Positions 39,646-48,320 of a stretch of DNA of 49,563 nucleotides are shown in pieces. The notes under the pieces are model-generated. The model searched no databases and was not told the DNA's origin. It worked only from the letters and a program-made list of their open reading frames with translations. Origin of the DNA: Hyphomicrobiales bacterium (lineage in GTDB: Bacteria > Pseudomonadota > Alphaproteobacteria > Rhizobiales > Rhizobiaceae). Position 1 is the first letter of the stretch. Each line of letters starts with the position of its first letter. The stretch is taken from positions 1 to 49,563 of the forward strand of contig UCGV01000037.1 of the NCBI GenBank assembly GCA_900471925.1, read 5' to 3'. The position numbers and the translations under genes are program-made.

Positions 39646-41331
39646 ATGGAAAATCATCGCCGCGATAACGAGACGCAGATCGCCTATCACCGCCGGCGGC
39701 TGGCCGAGCTGAAGGAGGTGCGCCAGCCCTGGGAGGCTGAGTGGCGCGCACTTGCCGAGCATATCGAGCCGACGCGGCTGCGCTTGCATTCCGGCCGCGA
39801 GGGTCCGCGCTCGCGTGACAAGATCATCGACAGCACCGGCACCCATGCCTATGAGGTGCTGAAATCGGGCATGCATTCGGGGCTGACGTCACCGGCGCGG
39901 CCGTGGTTTCGCCTCACCACCTTCGATCCGGATCTGAAGAAGCTCGACGCGGTAAAAGTCTATCTCGCCGCGGTGCAGGACAAAATGCGCGAGGTCTTTG
40001 CGGCATCGAACCTCTACCGCGCCTTCCATATCGGCTATGGCGATCTCGGCCAGTTCGGCCAGTCGGTGGCGATCCTCGTGGAAGACGAGGAAACTGTCAT
40101 CCGTGTGCAGCAGCTGGTGCATGGCCGATTCTGGCTGGCGCGGGATCACAAGGGCAAGGCGACCACGCTCTACCGCACCTTCCGCTGGTCGGTGCAGCGC
40201 ATCATCGAGCGTTTCGGTTATGACACCGTGCCGGAGCGGGTGAAGAGCCTCTATGACAGCTCCAAATACGGCGAATGTTTCGATGTCTATCACGCCATCG
40301 AGCCGCGTTACGACCGCGATCCCGACAGGATCGACAAGCGCAACAAGCCCTTCCTTTCCAATTACTGGATCGACGAGATCGGCTCCGAGCTGCTGGAAGA
40401 AAGCGGCTTCGACAGCAATCCGATCATCGCGCCGGCCTGGGAGCTTTCCGAGGACGATCACTATGCGCTCTCGCCCGGCCAGAAGGCGCTCGGCGATATC
40501 AGGATGCTGCAGTTGGAGCAGATGCGAAAGCTCGAAGGCATCGACAAGAAGGTGCGCCCGCCGATGAACGCGCCGACCTCGATGCAGAATAGCCCGGCCT
40601 CGCTGCTGCCGGGTGCGGTGAACTATGTCGATGATCCCACCGGCAAGGGTTTCCGCCCGGCGATGGAGGTGAACCTCAGCCTGATGGAGCTGCGCGAAGA
40701 CATTCAGGAAGTGCAGAACCGCATCGAGAAGACCTTCTTTGCCGATCTCTTCTTCGCCATCACCAATATGGAAGGCGTGCAGCCGCGCAACCAGTTCGAG
40801 CTGACGCAGCGCAAGGAAGAGCAGCTTCTGCAGCTCGGCCCTGTCTTGGAAAACGTCTTCGGCGACCAGCTCGGCCCGACCATCGACCGCACCTTCGATA
40901 TTCTGGCCGCCCGCGACGAGCTGCCCCCGCCCCCGCCGGAGCTGCAGGGCATGGAGCTGAAGGTGGAATACATTTCCACGCTCGCCCAGGCGCAGCAGGC
41001 GGTTGCGACGGGTGCGATCGAACGCGGTGTGGCCTTCATGGGCCAGGTCTCGGCGGTGAAGCCGGAAGCGCTCGACAAGCTCGATGTCGATGAGGCGATC
41101 GATCTCTATTTCGATGCGATCGGCGCCCCGCCCTCGATGATCCTTGCCGATGACAAGGTGGAGGATATCAGGGCGCAGCGCGCGCAGCAGATGCAGGCGG
41201 CACAGACGGCGCAGATGGCGCAGCAGGTTGCCCCCGCACTGAACCAGGGCGCCCAAGCGGCGCAGGTGCTGGCCGATGCCAATGACAACCCGAATGGTGC
41301 CGCCCTGCTGCGCCAGCTGGGGCTCGCCTGA
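39646..41331 (+). CDS. Phage portal (head-to-tail connector) protein
   Basis: 561 residues from the ATG at 39646 with GAGG upstream. Matches the podovirus head-to-tail connector family (PF12236) in length and pattern: RRRLAELKEVRQPWEAEWRA, DSTGTHAYEVLKSGMHSGLTSPARPWFRL, FGQSVAILVED, and a Gln/Ala-rich C-terminal tail (AQQMQAAQTAQMAQQ). The portal forms the dodecameric ring at the capsid vertex through which DNA is packaged. Stop overlaps the next ATG by one base. Confidence 0.9.
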   Translation: MENHRRDNETQIAYHRRRLAELKEVRQPWEAEWRALAEHIEPTRLRLHSGREGPRSRDKIIDSTGTHAYEVLKSGMHSGLTSPARPWFRLTTFDPDLKKLDAVKVYLAAVQDKMREVFAASNLYRAFHIGYGDLGQFGQSVAILVEDEETVIRVQQLVHGRFWLARDHKGKATTLYRTFRWSVQRIIERFGYDTVPERVKSLYDSSKYGECFDVYHAIEPRYDRDPDRIDKRNKPFLSNYWIDEIGSELLEESGFDSNPIIAPAWELSEDDHYALSPGQKALGDIRMLQLEQMRKLEGIDKKVRPPMNAPTSMQNSPASLLPGAVNYVDDPTGKGFRPAMEVNLSLMELREDIQEVQNRIEKTFFADLFFAITNMEGVQPRNQFELTQRKEEQLLQLGPVLENVFGDQLGPTIDRTFDILAARDELPPPPPELQGMELKVEYISTLAQAQQAVATGAIERGVAFMGQVSAVKPEALDKLDVDEAIDLYFDAIGAPPSMILADDKVEDIRAQRAQQMQAAQTAQMAQQVAPALNQGAQAAQVLADANDNPNGAALLRQLGLA

Positions 41332-41684
41332 TGGAGCAGTTTAAGGATCAACCATCCGCACCCCAGAACATTGAGCGAGACGAAATCACCGCGGCCTTTC
41401 GCGATGTCTTCGCCACCGCCTCCGGCAAGCGCGTGCTCTTCTGGATGCTGGAACAATGCGCGATCTACCAGGAGGCTTACGCCGGCGAGCTCGTCAACGC
41501 CACGCATTACACGCTGGGCAAGCAGGGTGCCGGCCGCCGGCTGATCGCCGAACTCGACCGCATCGACCCGACACTCTACCCGCGCCTGCTGCTCGCAATC
41601 GCGGACTTGAAGGCAAATGACAAGGCAGCGGCGGCAAGCCGCGCCGCCAGCGAGGAAGGCGAAGACCATGACAGCGATGCTTAG
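41331..41684 (+). CDS. Bbp19-like phage protein
   Basis: 117 residues. Pattern AFRDVFATASGKRVLFWMLEQ, YAGELVNATHYTLGKQGAGRRLI is typical of Bbp19 family proteins found between portal and scaffold genes of BPP-1-like phages. Function unknown. Overlaps neighbours on both sides, showing tight translational coupling. Confidence 0.75.
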   Translation: MEQFKDQPSAPQNIERDEITAAFRDVFATASGKRVLFWMLEQCAIYQEAYAGELVNATHYTLGKQGAGRRLIAELDRIDPTLYPRLLLAIADLKANDKAAAASRAASEEGEDHDSDA

Positions 41685-42339
41685 GATCGGCAGGCCGCAG
41701 ATTGCGATGAGCGCCGAGGGTGCCGGTAGCGGCGTTAGCGAAAGCGTTTCGCCCGAGACCGTTCTCTTCCCCGAGGATGCGCCGTCACCGGATGGAGACA
41801 CCTCCACCGAAGACCGCGACGACACCGAGGACAAGAGCGGCGATGACGTTGCCGACCGCGTGCCCGACGACGGCCGCTACTCCCTCACCATGCCCGAGGG
41901 CATCGAGGTGGACCAGGAGCTGATCGACGCGCTCGGCCCCGATTTCCACAATCTGGGCCTCACCGTCAGGCAGGCCCAGCAGCTGGCCGATCGTTTCATC
42001 GAAATCCAGGGCAAGCGCGGCAAGGCGGCGGGCGAAGCCTGGGCCGGCCGTGTGCAGGGCTGGGCCGACGAGGCGCGCAAGGACCGCGAGATCGGCGGCG
42101 CCAAATGGGCCGGCACCGTGGGCTCGGCCCAGCGGGCGCTTTCGCGGCTCGGCACGCCGGCGCTGCGCGAGTACCTGAATACCAGCGGCGGCGGCAACCA
42201 CCCCGAAATGATCAGAATTTTCGCAAAGGTCGGATCGATGATCCAGGAGGACAACCCACCGAACGGCGGCGCGGGCGGAAACGGCCGGAAAGCCGAAACC
42301 GCGCACCTGATGTTTCCCAAAGACGCACCGAAGGGCTGA
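41668..42339 (+). CDS. Phage scaffolding/capsid assembly protein
   Basis: 223 residues from the ATG at 41668 with GAGGAAGG upstream. A very acidic N-terminal half (DGDTSTEDRDDTEDKSGDD) is followed by helical stretches (LTVRQAQQLADRFIEIQGKR; VGSAQRALSRLGTPALREYL). Position directly before the capsid gene, size and charge fit a scaffold protein that is lost on maturation. Confidence 0.75.
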   Translation: MTAMLRIGRPQIAMSAEGAGSGVSESVSPETVLFPEDAPSPDGDTSTEDRDDTEDKSGDDVADRVPDDGRYSLTMPEGIEVDQELIDALGPDFHNLGLTVRQAQQLADRFIEIQGKRGKAAGEAWAGRVQGWADEARKDREIGGAKWAGTVGSAQRALSRLGTPALREYLNTSGGGNHPEMIRIFAKVGSMIQEDNPPNGGAGGNGRKAETAHLMFPKDAPKG

Positions 42340-42345
42340 TAAGAC

Positions 42346-43380
42346 ATGGCCACCATTGGCAGCTACTACCCCAACCTCGTTGACGCATTCAAAGGCTCCG
42401 CCGAAGGCGCCGTCATCGAGCTTCTCTCCCAGCAGAACCCGATCCTCGACGACGCGATGGCCGTCGAGTGCAACATGGATGCCGTGCATCGCCATATGGT
42501 GCGCACCGGCCTGCCCTCGGTCTCCTGGGGCCGGCTCTACCAGGGCATCAAGCAGTCCAAGGCGACGATGCAGCAGGTGGATGACACGACCGGCTTCGTG
42601 CATGCCCGCTCCGAAATCGACATGCGCCTGCTCGATCTGGCACCCGACAAGGCCAAGGCCCGTCTTGTGGACACGATGCCCTTCATCGAGTCGTTGAGCC
42701 AGGAAATGGCGTCGGGCCTCTTCTACCACGATACGGCGACGACGCCGGAGAAGTTCAAGGGCCTCTCCGCCCGCTACTCCGCCTACAGCACGACGCTGCC
42801 GAACCCGGCCCAGCCGAATATCGCCAACCAGGTCGTCCATGGCGGCGGCACGGGTGCCGACAATACCTCGATCTGGTTCGTCACCTGGGGCGACCACGCC
42901 ACCCACCTTCTCTACCCCAAGGGCACGAAGGCGGGTGTCAAGATCGACGACAAGGGCGAGCAGCGCGTGCTGGATGCCAATGGCGACCCCTACTATGCCA
43001 AGGAAACGCTCTATACCTGGCATCTGGGCGCAGCCGTGAAGGACTGGCGCTACAATGCCCGCGTCGCCAATATCGACGTCTCGGACATGATGGCGGGTAC
43101 CGTCGATCTCTGGGCGCTGATGCGCAAGGCCTACTACCGCCTGCAGTCGCGCCGTCTGAATGCCAAGGCCAGCCGCATCGCGATCTACATGAACAAGGAT
43201 GCACTCGAAGTGCTCGACGTGCAGTCCTCCGACCGCGCGCTGACCGCGGACCGCCAGAACGCCACCCACCTGACCACCCAGTTCGTCGAGGGCCAGGAGG
43301 TGAAGTTCTATCGCGGCATCCCGATCCGCGAGACCGACGCCATCCTCAACACCGAAGCCGCCGTTCCGGCCTTCGTCTGA
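42346..43380 (+). CDS. Phage major capsid protein (BPP-1 type)
   Basis: 344 residues. IGSYYPNLVDAFKG at the N-terminus, SVSWGRLYQGIKQSKATMQQ, and a C-terminal KFYRGIPIRETDAILNTEAA are typical of the capsid family of BPP-1-like podoviruses, which has an HK97-type fold. Intact, so it could still assemble shells with the scaffold and cement proteins next to it. Confidence 0.85.
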   Translation: MATIGSYYPNLVDAFKGSAEGAVIELLSQQNPILDDAMAVECNMDAVHRHMVRTGLPSVSWGRLYQGIKQSKATMQQVDDTTGFVHARSEIDMRLLDLAPDKAKARLVDTMPFIESLSQEMASGLFYHDTATTPEKFKGLSARYSAYSTTLPNPAQPNIANQVVHGGGTGADNTSIWFVTWGDHATHLLYPKGTKAGVKIDDKGEQRVLDANGDPYYAKETLYTWHLGAAVKDWRYNARVANIDVSDMMAGTVDLWALMRKAYYRLQSRRLNAKASRIAIYMNKDALEVLDVQSSDRALTADRQNATHLTTQFVEGQEVKFYRGIPIRETDAILNTEAAVPAFV

Positions 43381-43387
43381 TCGTCGA

Positions 43388-43411
43388 GCCCGCCGTCGTA
43401 AGGCGGCGGGC
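43388..43411 (+). other. Intercistronic hairpin after the capsid gene
   Basis: An 8-bp stem GCCCGCCG/CGGCGGGC between capsid and cement genes, with only a weak T-run (TCTTTTG) 10 bases later. Probably a partial terminator or mRNA stabiliser favouring high capsid protein levels. Confidence 0.5.
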
Positions 43412-43439
43412 GCCCCTCTCTTTTGAAAAGGTATCCAAT

Positions 43440-43850
43440 ATGATCTTCGACCGGCAGACGCTGCTTTCGGACGCGCAGGCGATTACCGCGACCGGCCCCA
43501 GCACCAATGTCATCAATCTCGGCCCGATCAAGCAGGGCCTGATCCGCGATATCGGCAAGGGCGAACCGATCCCCTTCCTGATCCAGGTGGTGGAAAGCTT
43601 CAACAACCTCACCTCGCTTGCCGTGACCATCCAGACCGACGACAACGAGGCCTTCTCCTCGCCGAAGGCGGTCATCGCCACCACGGTTGTTCTGGCCGAT
43701 CTCAAGGCCGGCAAGATCATCCCGCCGAGCCACATTCCGCGCGGCACGGATGAGCTTTACCTGCGCCTGCTCTACACGGTGACGGGTACGGCCCCGACCA
43801 CCGGCAAGATCACCGCCGGCTTCACCGCAGGCGTCCCCTCGCATGGTTGA
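43440..43850 (+). CDS. Bbp16-like capsid cement protein
   Basis: 136 residues. MIFDRQTLLSDAQAITATGP, STNVINLG, LTSLAVTIQTDD and IPRGTDELYLRLLYTVTG fit the jellyroll cement protein that decorates the BPP-1 capsid. Overlaps the next gene by 8 bases. Confidence 0.85.
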   Translation: MIFDRQTLLSDAQAITATGPSTNVINLGPIKQGLIRDIGKGEPIPFLIQVVESFNNLTSLAVTIQTDDNEAFSSPKAVIATTVVLADLKAGKIIPPSHIPRGTDELYLRLLYTVTGTAPTTGKITAGFTAGVPSHG

Positions 43851-44157
43851 TGTCATCGCCACCGAGCGTGGCTATTTCGGCAGTACCCGGCGCGAGCCCG
43901 GCGAGCGCTTCTCCCTTCCGGACGCGCTCTGGAAGGACGAGGCCCGCCGCCCGAAATGGGTGCGGCTGGCCGGTGCCAATGAAAAAGCCAGCGTGAGCGA
44001 CCGGACGGCCAGGGCCGAGCCAGCCGCAAAGAAGCCCGCTGCGAAAACTGCAAAGCCCGCCGAACCTGTTGGTAACGGTGTGCAGGACGCCCTCGGCACC
44101 CCCGCCCCGGACTGGCTGCCGCCGGGCGAACAGAACTCCTCCCAGCCTGCCGACTGA
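43843..44157 (+). CDS. Small phage protein, last gene of the head cassette
   Basis: 104 residues. A short structured N-terminus (VIATERGYFGSTRREPGERF, WVRLAG) precedes an Ala/Lys/Pro-rich disordered tail (AEPAAKKPAAKTAKPAEP). Similar short proteins follow the cement gene in related clusters. No function known. Confidence 0.65.
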   Translation: MVDVIATERGYFGSTRREPGERFSLPDALWKDEARRPKWVRLAGANEKASVSDRTARAEPAAKKPAAKTAKPAEPVGNGVQDALGTPAPDWLPPGEQNSSQPAD

Positions 44158-44181
44158 CACCAGCAGATCGGCAAGCCAACT

Positions 44182-44206
44182 CGGGCGGCCTCGGCCGCCC
44201 GTTTTT
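44182..44206 (+). terminator. Terminator of the phage head cassette
   Basis: A 9-bp stem CGGGCGGCC/GGCCGCCCG with a 2-base TC centre is followed by TTTTT. Confidence 0.9.
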
Positions 44207-44222
44207 ATGCGCGCGGCCGCAA

Positions 44223-44741
44223 TCAGGATCGGCGCGCGATCGGCTTGATGCTCACGAAGGGATTGCCGGAATCATAGCCCGCCTTCGGCCTGCCCTTGCC
44301 GGGCTTCAGCACTCCCTTGGCAAGGTGGCCCTCCGGCCCGAACAGATAGCCGCTGCCGGCACAGAGATGCGCGAGCGCCCGATAATCGAAATAGCGGAAC
44401 GTGTTGTCGGCCAGAAACGCCGCCTCGTTGAAAGCATCGCCCTTGATCTCGGCAAAGCGTGCCTCGGTCATGTAGGCATTGAGCGCCACCTTGTTCAGGC
44501 TGGCGCCGCTGCAGAGGCTGGCAAGCGTGTCGGCCAGCTTGACCACCCGCAAGGTCTGCGCATCCGGATTGGCGAGCGGCTTCATCGCCTCCGCGACATA
44601 ATGGTTTTTCGCGGGATCTCCGACCATGGATTTCTTCCACGAGGCGGGCATCTCCTCGGCCGTGGCGAAATGGGCGGACATGCCAGCGAAAATAGCTGCA
44701 AGAAAGGCGGCCAGCAGGCCGGCTCTGAAACGATGGATCAC
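44223..44741 (-). CDS. Exported protein of unknown function
   Basis: 172 residues from a GTG at 44741, preceded by GGGGGATCGA; an ATG at 44786 in the same frame gives a longer N-terminus that fits less well. Signal peptide (FRAGLLAAFLAAIFAGMSA) ending ATAEE. The mature part is helical with two cysteines (LCSGAS; LCAGSG). Not recognised. Convergent with the phage cassette. Confidence 0.65.
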   Translation of the reverse strand: MIHRFRAGLLAAFLAAIFAGMSAHFATAEEMPASWKKSMVGDPAKNHYVAEAMKPLANPDAQTLRVVKLADTLASLCSGASLNKVALNAYMTEARFAEIKGDAFNEAAFLADNTFRYFDYRALAHLCAGSGYLFGPEGHLAKGVLKPGKGRPKAGYDSGNPFVSIKPIARRS

Positions 44742-45405
44742 TCGATCCCCCACTCCCGCAAGTACACCAGATCCGGCGTCTCGCAACGCCGGCTTGCAAC
44801 ATGCACTTTAATGCCGCGCACAGGCGAAGGAAATCGGACGATAGGCAACGGAGAAGGGAAGCTCCATATCGATGTGAGCAACCCCTCTCCCGCTGAGTTG
44901 CAGCATCAGCGCGGGCAAAATACACGTGCCGGATGTTTCGAATAGTGACCGCGGTCACACTGCGACATTATTTTCAAGCGATGGATGTAGGAATCGCTTT
45001 TGGCGTGCGCCTGCCCCTGCAGCCGCGTGACAAACGGGCTACTTGCAACGAAACGGGATTTGTACAGATATATTCAGCACGTCTGGATGACTTGCTTGCG
45101 ACTGGTTTTATTACTCTGTACGAAACTGTTCATCACGATATGTGACGGGCGTTATATCTTTTGGCGCGGGATCGCGCTAGAAGAGGCCTCAAGGATCAAG
45201 GCTCGACGCCGAAGGTTCTTCTCCTGCTGAATTGCAGCATCGGCCAGGAGTTACAGCGTGTGAGCGGCGAGCACAAACAGTCGGCAATCCGGGGGTGGAC
45301 AACAGGAAAGTCCACTCTCGTTTGCTGGCCTTGTGCGACGAAACGACCATCGCCACGAGGCAGCCGCAGTTCTGGTGAAGGACGTCACCTCAACCGCGAA
45401 GTAAT
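44742..45405. other. Intergenic region with a direct repeat, no reliable gene
   Basis: About 660 bases, more AT-rich in the middle. Short frames at 44933-45145, 45000-45230 and 45161-45409 have poor starts and no coherent protein. A 19-bp imperfect direct repeat (17 of 19 identical) beginning GCTGAGTTGCAGC lies at 44892-44910 and 45226-45244. Confidence 0.4.
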
Positions 45406-45636
45406 ATGAAACCTTTGAATACCATGCTGATCGTTTTTCTGGCGCCGCCCTGCGTAGCGATCGTGCTTGCCATCATCTTTTTCGTCGCCATCTGGCCCGC
45501 GCATGAACAGGCCGATCCACGCTCGACAGGCACTGTCGGGGTGAGAAAAGGCGGCCGGCTCGGCACCCCCTATGCCAATAGCGGCGAACAGCAGCCCTTC
45601 CCCGGAAAACCGGCCGAACGCTTCGAATATCGCTGA
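45406..45636 (+). CDS. Small single-pass membrane protein
   Basis: 76 residues. One hydrophobic helix (about 7-30, MLIVFLAPPCVAIVLAIIFF), then a Gly/Pro-rich polar tail. Weak GAAG ribosome site. No family recognised. Confidence 0.5.
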   Translation: MKPLNTMLIVFLAPPCVAIVLAIIFFVAIWPAHEQADPRSTGTVGVRKGGRLGTPYANSGEQQPFPGKPAERFEYR

Positions 45637-45670
45637 GGCGCCCTCAGCCGGATTTCAGCGCTGCCCATTT

Positions 45671-46177
45671 TCAGCGCTGGTTATGCGCCAGCCTGATACG
45701 GTAGAAATTCGCCGCATCTGCCATCGCCTTCACATCGCATTGCTTGGAGCCGACGGCGACGGTCGCGATCTTGCGGACGTCGGTGGAAAGCCAGATCGGC
45801 GCCTCGCGTGTATAGGTGCGCCCGGGCAGCGCCCGCCAATTGGCGAAGAAGATGCCGATTTCCTGTCCCTGGGCATCGAGAAAGCTCGCGACGAAGCAGA
45901 CCTGGTCGTCATCATCAGGATCTTCGTTGCGCAGCGTGATGCGCGACATGACCGAATTGTCGGCGGGATTGGAGCGGAAGGCGAAGCTGTAATATTGCGG
46001 CCGCTTCCAGTCCCACCGGTCCTGAACCACGTCGCAATAGCCATTCTCCACGGTCAGGCATTGCTGCGCCGGCTGAACCCGCCAGACATAATTCTTCCAC
46101 CCGTCCTGCTCGGGAACGGCGGCATGGTCACTGGTGAGAAGACCGATGGCGATGGAGAGTTGCTTGAGGGTCGGCAT
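45671..46177 (-). CDS. Hypothetical soluble protein
   Basis: 168 residues from an ATG at 46177, preferred to the longer frame from 46288, whose extra residues look noncoding. Pattern AVPEQDGWKNYVWRVQPAQQC, YYSFAFRSNPADNSVMSRIT, IFFANWRALPGRTY suggests a beta-rich domain with three cysteines. The N-terminal LKQLSIAIGLLTSDHAA is not a strong signal peptide. Not recognised. Confidence 0.6.
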   Translation of the reverse strand: MPTLKQLSIAIGLLTSDHAAVPEQDGWKNYVWRVQPAQQCLTVENGYCDVVQDRWDWKRPQYYSFAFRSNPADNSVMSRITLRNEDPDDDDQVCFVASFLDAQGQEIGIFFANWRALPGRTYTREAPIWLSTDVRKIATVAVGSKQCDVKAMADAANFYRIRLAHNQR

Positions 46178-46380
46178 GTCAGTTCGCTCGAATTCAGGCC
46201 GCGCACCCGCCTCTGTTTCCGCTTGTTGCACTGGACGAAGGGCAGCGCGCGCCCCGCCTGGAGCCCTTCCGCTTTCCCCGAATCGCATGAATTGCCCACG
46301 GCATATTTATGCGATTCCGAGTGCTAAACCGTTAAGCGGTTTTTGGCGAGAGCAGCGCGGCATGGGCCATATCGTATCTG

Positions 46381-46719
46381 TCATTCCGGCTTGGGATCGG
46401 CATCGGGCGCTTCGAAGTCGAAATCGTCATCCAGTTCGATGGCCGGCGGGCGTTCGCGTCCATGGCGGATCGCAAAGATCAGGATCTCGTCCTTCAGAAT
46501 CTCGTAATCGACGAGATATGGCCCCATCACGAAACGCAGGATACCAGGAACGGGAAGCTCTTCGTTAAACCTTCCCATCTCCGGAAAGCGCGCGAGCCCT
46601 TGCCTCAAACGCCTGAGGTCCTCGCCGAACTGCTGAGCAGCCCTTGGACTTCCCGATTTGAGATATATCGCTTCACGCCTGACATATTCCGATGCCTTTG
46701 GCGAAAGCCTAACCTTCAC
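46381..46719 (-). CDS. RelE/ParE-family toxin
   Basis: 112 residues. KVRLSPKASEYVRREAIYLK, AAQQFGEDLRRLRQGLARFP, GRFNEELPVPGILRFVMGPYLVDYEI and IRHGRERPP follow the ParE/RelE fold. A C-terminal acidic tail (LDDDFDFEAPDADPKPE) is longer than usual. The start overlaps the antitoxin stop as ATGA. Confidence 0.9.
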   Translation of the reverse strand: MKVRLSPKASEYVRREAIYLKSGSPRAAQQFGEDLRRLRQGLARFPEMGRFNEELPVPGILRFVMGPYLVDYEILKDEILIFAIRHGRERPPAIELDDDFDFEAPDADPKPE

Positions 46720-46976
46720 GCAGCTGCGCCCTTGATGATCGCATCGACTTGCCTGATCACGTCATCAAGATCTTCGCCCAGCCCGTTATCGATATCGCGC
46801 CTCGCCTGAGCCAGTTCGATAATCTCGCGCCCCTCAGCGGCCAGATATGATTTCAGCGCCCGAACAAAAACCCAGCTTCGGCTGCGATCGCAAATTGCCG
46901 CGATCTCTTCAATTTCGGACAGCACATCCATCGGCAGACGCATGGTGATTGGATCGGACAACTGACGTTCTGACAT
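46716..46976 (-). CDS. Ribbon-helix-helix antitoxin (CopG/ParD-like)
   Basis: 86 residues. ITMRLPMDVLSEIEEIAAICDRSRSWVFVRALKSYL is the ribbon-helix-helix domain; the acidic C-terminus (IIELAQARRDIDNGLGEDLD) would bind the toxin. Antitoxin-first order, overlapping the toxin start. Confidence 0.9.
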   Translation of the reverse strand: MSERQLSDPITMRLPMDVLSEIEEIAAICDRSRSWVFVRALKSYLAAEGREIIELAQARRDIDNGLGEDLDDVIRQVDAIIKGAAA

Positions 46977-47004
46977 CGTTTTTGCCTCTGTTTGTAATAC
47001 AGGA

Positions 47005-47033
47005 AAGATAGATCATCGGCTGAAAGACGTCAA
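47005..47033 (-). promoter_or_regulatory. Promoter of the ParDE-type operon
   Basis: Minus strand: TTGACG (47033-47028), 17-base spacer, TATCTT (47010-47005), about 30 bases before the antitoxin ATG at 46976. Sigma-70-like. Confidence 0.6.
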
Positions 47034-47150
47034 ATTAACAGAATGTCCCGCAGACGCGAGAACGCCGCAGGGGCCCGCCGAGGTCGGCTTTGCCTCACAC
47101 AATTCCGGACGCAAAACCGCTCAGGCACGTTTGCGGAAATCGGATTTGTC

Positions 47151-47435
47151 TTACCGTCGCCCCTGCTTCGCAGCGGGCGAACCGGCAGCGGGGCTTCGCA
47201 TCTCGAGCGGCGCGTTCATCGGCAGGATCTGGCTTTCATAGAAATCCAGCCTGTCGGCTGCGACGCGCAGGCCAACCAGATGGCCCGGCAGAACATCGAC
47301 ATGCGTGCGCATTTCGCCATCGGAAAACTCGATGGTGAGCGTCGATGTCTGTGCACTATGTGTTATCCGTTCGATCCGACGACGAGCCTGACCGCCTTGC
47401 GACGCCTGCCCCGGTTTTTTCGACCATAAAAACAT
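47151..47435 (-). CDS. Hypothetical protein, small
   Basis: 94 residues from an ATG at 47435; AGAGGTG lies 4 bases upstream, which decides against the longer frame from 47480. MFLWSKKPG, RRRIERITHSAQTSTLTIEFSDGEMRTHV; the strand pattern suggests a small beta domain. Ser/Ala/Pro-rich C-terminus. Family unknown. Confidence 0.55.
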   Translation of the reverse strand: MFLWSKKPGQASQGGQARRRIERITHSAQTSTLTIEFSDGEMRTHVDVLPGHLVGLRVAADRLDFYESQILPMNAPLEMRSPAAGSPAAKQGRR

Positions 47436-47594
47436 TGTCACCTCTCGTTCGCGGCAGCGACAATATTGACGGTCGATCATGACAGCAAGAACAAGGTTAG
47501 CGTTTTGCTAATAAATCTTCTCGCCGTCTCGCGCCCGCCTGCCCGCCCGGGGCAGCCGGAATATCGAATGCGGCACCCTTTCGGCACCCGCAGA

Positions 47595-47861
47595 TCAGGA
47601 CAATTGCCCGCTCTTGCCCTTCAGGGCGCGCATCATCTGGCTCATGCGACCCGTGACATTGCCCACCGCCGAACGCGGAAACACGTCGCGGATATGGCGC
47701 GTATAATACCAGCCCGGCGAGGCCGCCGTGATGAGATTCTGGTAGATGACCGGCGGCACATTGAAATAGCGCCGATAGCCCTTGAGCCTGATCTCGATAT
47801 CGAGAACCCCGGTGGACGGGTCGTAGGCAACGGATTTCACGAGCTTTGACGTAAGTTCCAT
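47595..47861 (-). CDS. KTSC-domain protein
   Basis: 88 residues; AGGAGCAACA precedes the ATG at 47861. KSVAYDPSTGVLDIEIRLKG, YRRYFNVPPVIYQNLITAAS and GWYYTRHIRDVFP are the KTSC domain, also found as an extension of some lysyl-tRNA synthetases and stand-alone in many bacteria. Role unknown; nucleic-acid binding has been suggested for the fold. Confidence 0.85.
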   Translation of the reverse strand: MELTSKLVKSVAYDPSTGVLDIEIRLKGYRRYFNVPPVIYQNLITAASPGWYYTRHIRDVFPRSAVGNVTGRMSQMMRALKGKSGQLS

Positions 47862-48320
47862 TGTTGCTCCTATGTTGCGCCGCACAATGGAACAATCATT
47901 GGCGTAATAGTCAAGCGTGTGTGCTGATTTGGGACGGATCGGCGCACGGGTAATGGTGCTGCACGAGCCTGGACCGGGAAGGTGCCGCAGCGTGAGAGGG
48001 CCGGAGATCCGGGCTTTTCGGACTTTCGCTGAAGGGCACCACAAGAGATTTGGATGCTCGTCTTTCCACCCTGCAAATTTCCGTGAGACGGGGCGGAAGG
48101 CTTCGCGGTCTCGAACTCTGCGGTTTGCGGGTGAGTGATTCTGTCAGGGATCAGCCCGGTCTGTACCCATTTCGGGCCCGCGACATTTCGGAGGTTCAGG
48201 CTATTGAAGTTTCCGAGGTGAGCGAGCGCACCGCAAAACCCGGGATGGCTCTCCGAATGCCGGAGGAGAGGCTTGCCGGCCGGCATTCCCACCGCCAACG
48301 CCTCCCCTCGCGCCTCTCAC
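47862..48320. other. Intergenic region, no gene seen
   Basis: About 460 bases. The one long + frame (48050-48436) reads as low-complexity Arg-rich sequence and runs into the antisense of the lipoprotein. Only a promoter for the KTSC gene is expected in the first 100 bases. Confidence 0.4.

Larger units (their letters stand above)
39398..44206 (+). mobile_element. Incomplete prophage: BPP-1-type head cassette only
   Basis: Seven same-strand, tightly packed genes encode portal, scaffold, capsid and cement proteins of the Bordetella phage BPP-1 type, ending in a strong terminator. All frames are intact. No terminase, tail, lysis, integrase, repressor or replication gene is seen within 5 kb on either side, so this is a module rather than a prophage. 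Confidence 0.8.

Noticed and set aside
39889..41256. A 455-residue minus frame inside the portal gene
   Set aside because: His/Arg/Leu-rich antisense shadow; the portal frame has start, ribosome site and family pattern.
41785..43269. A 494-residue minus frame opposite scaffold and capsid genes
   Set aside because: Antisense shadow; no ribosome site or recognisable domain.
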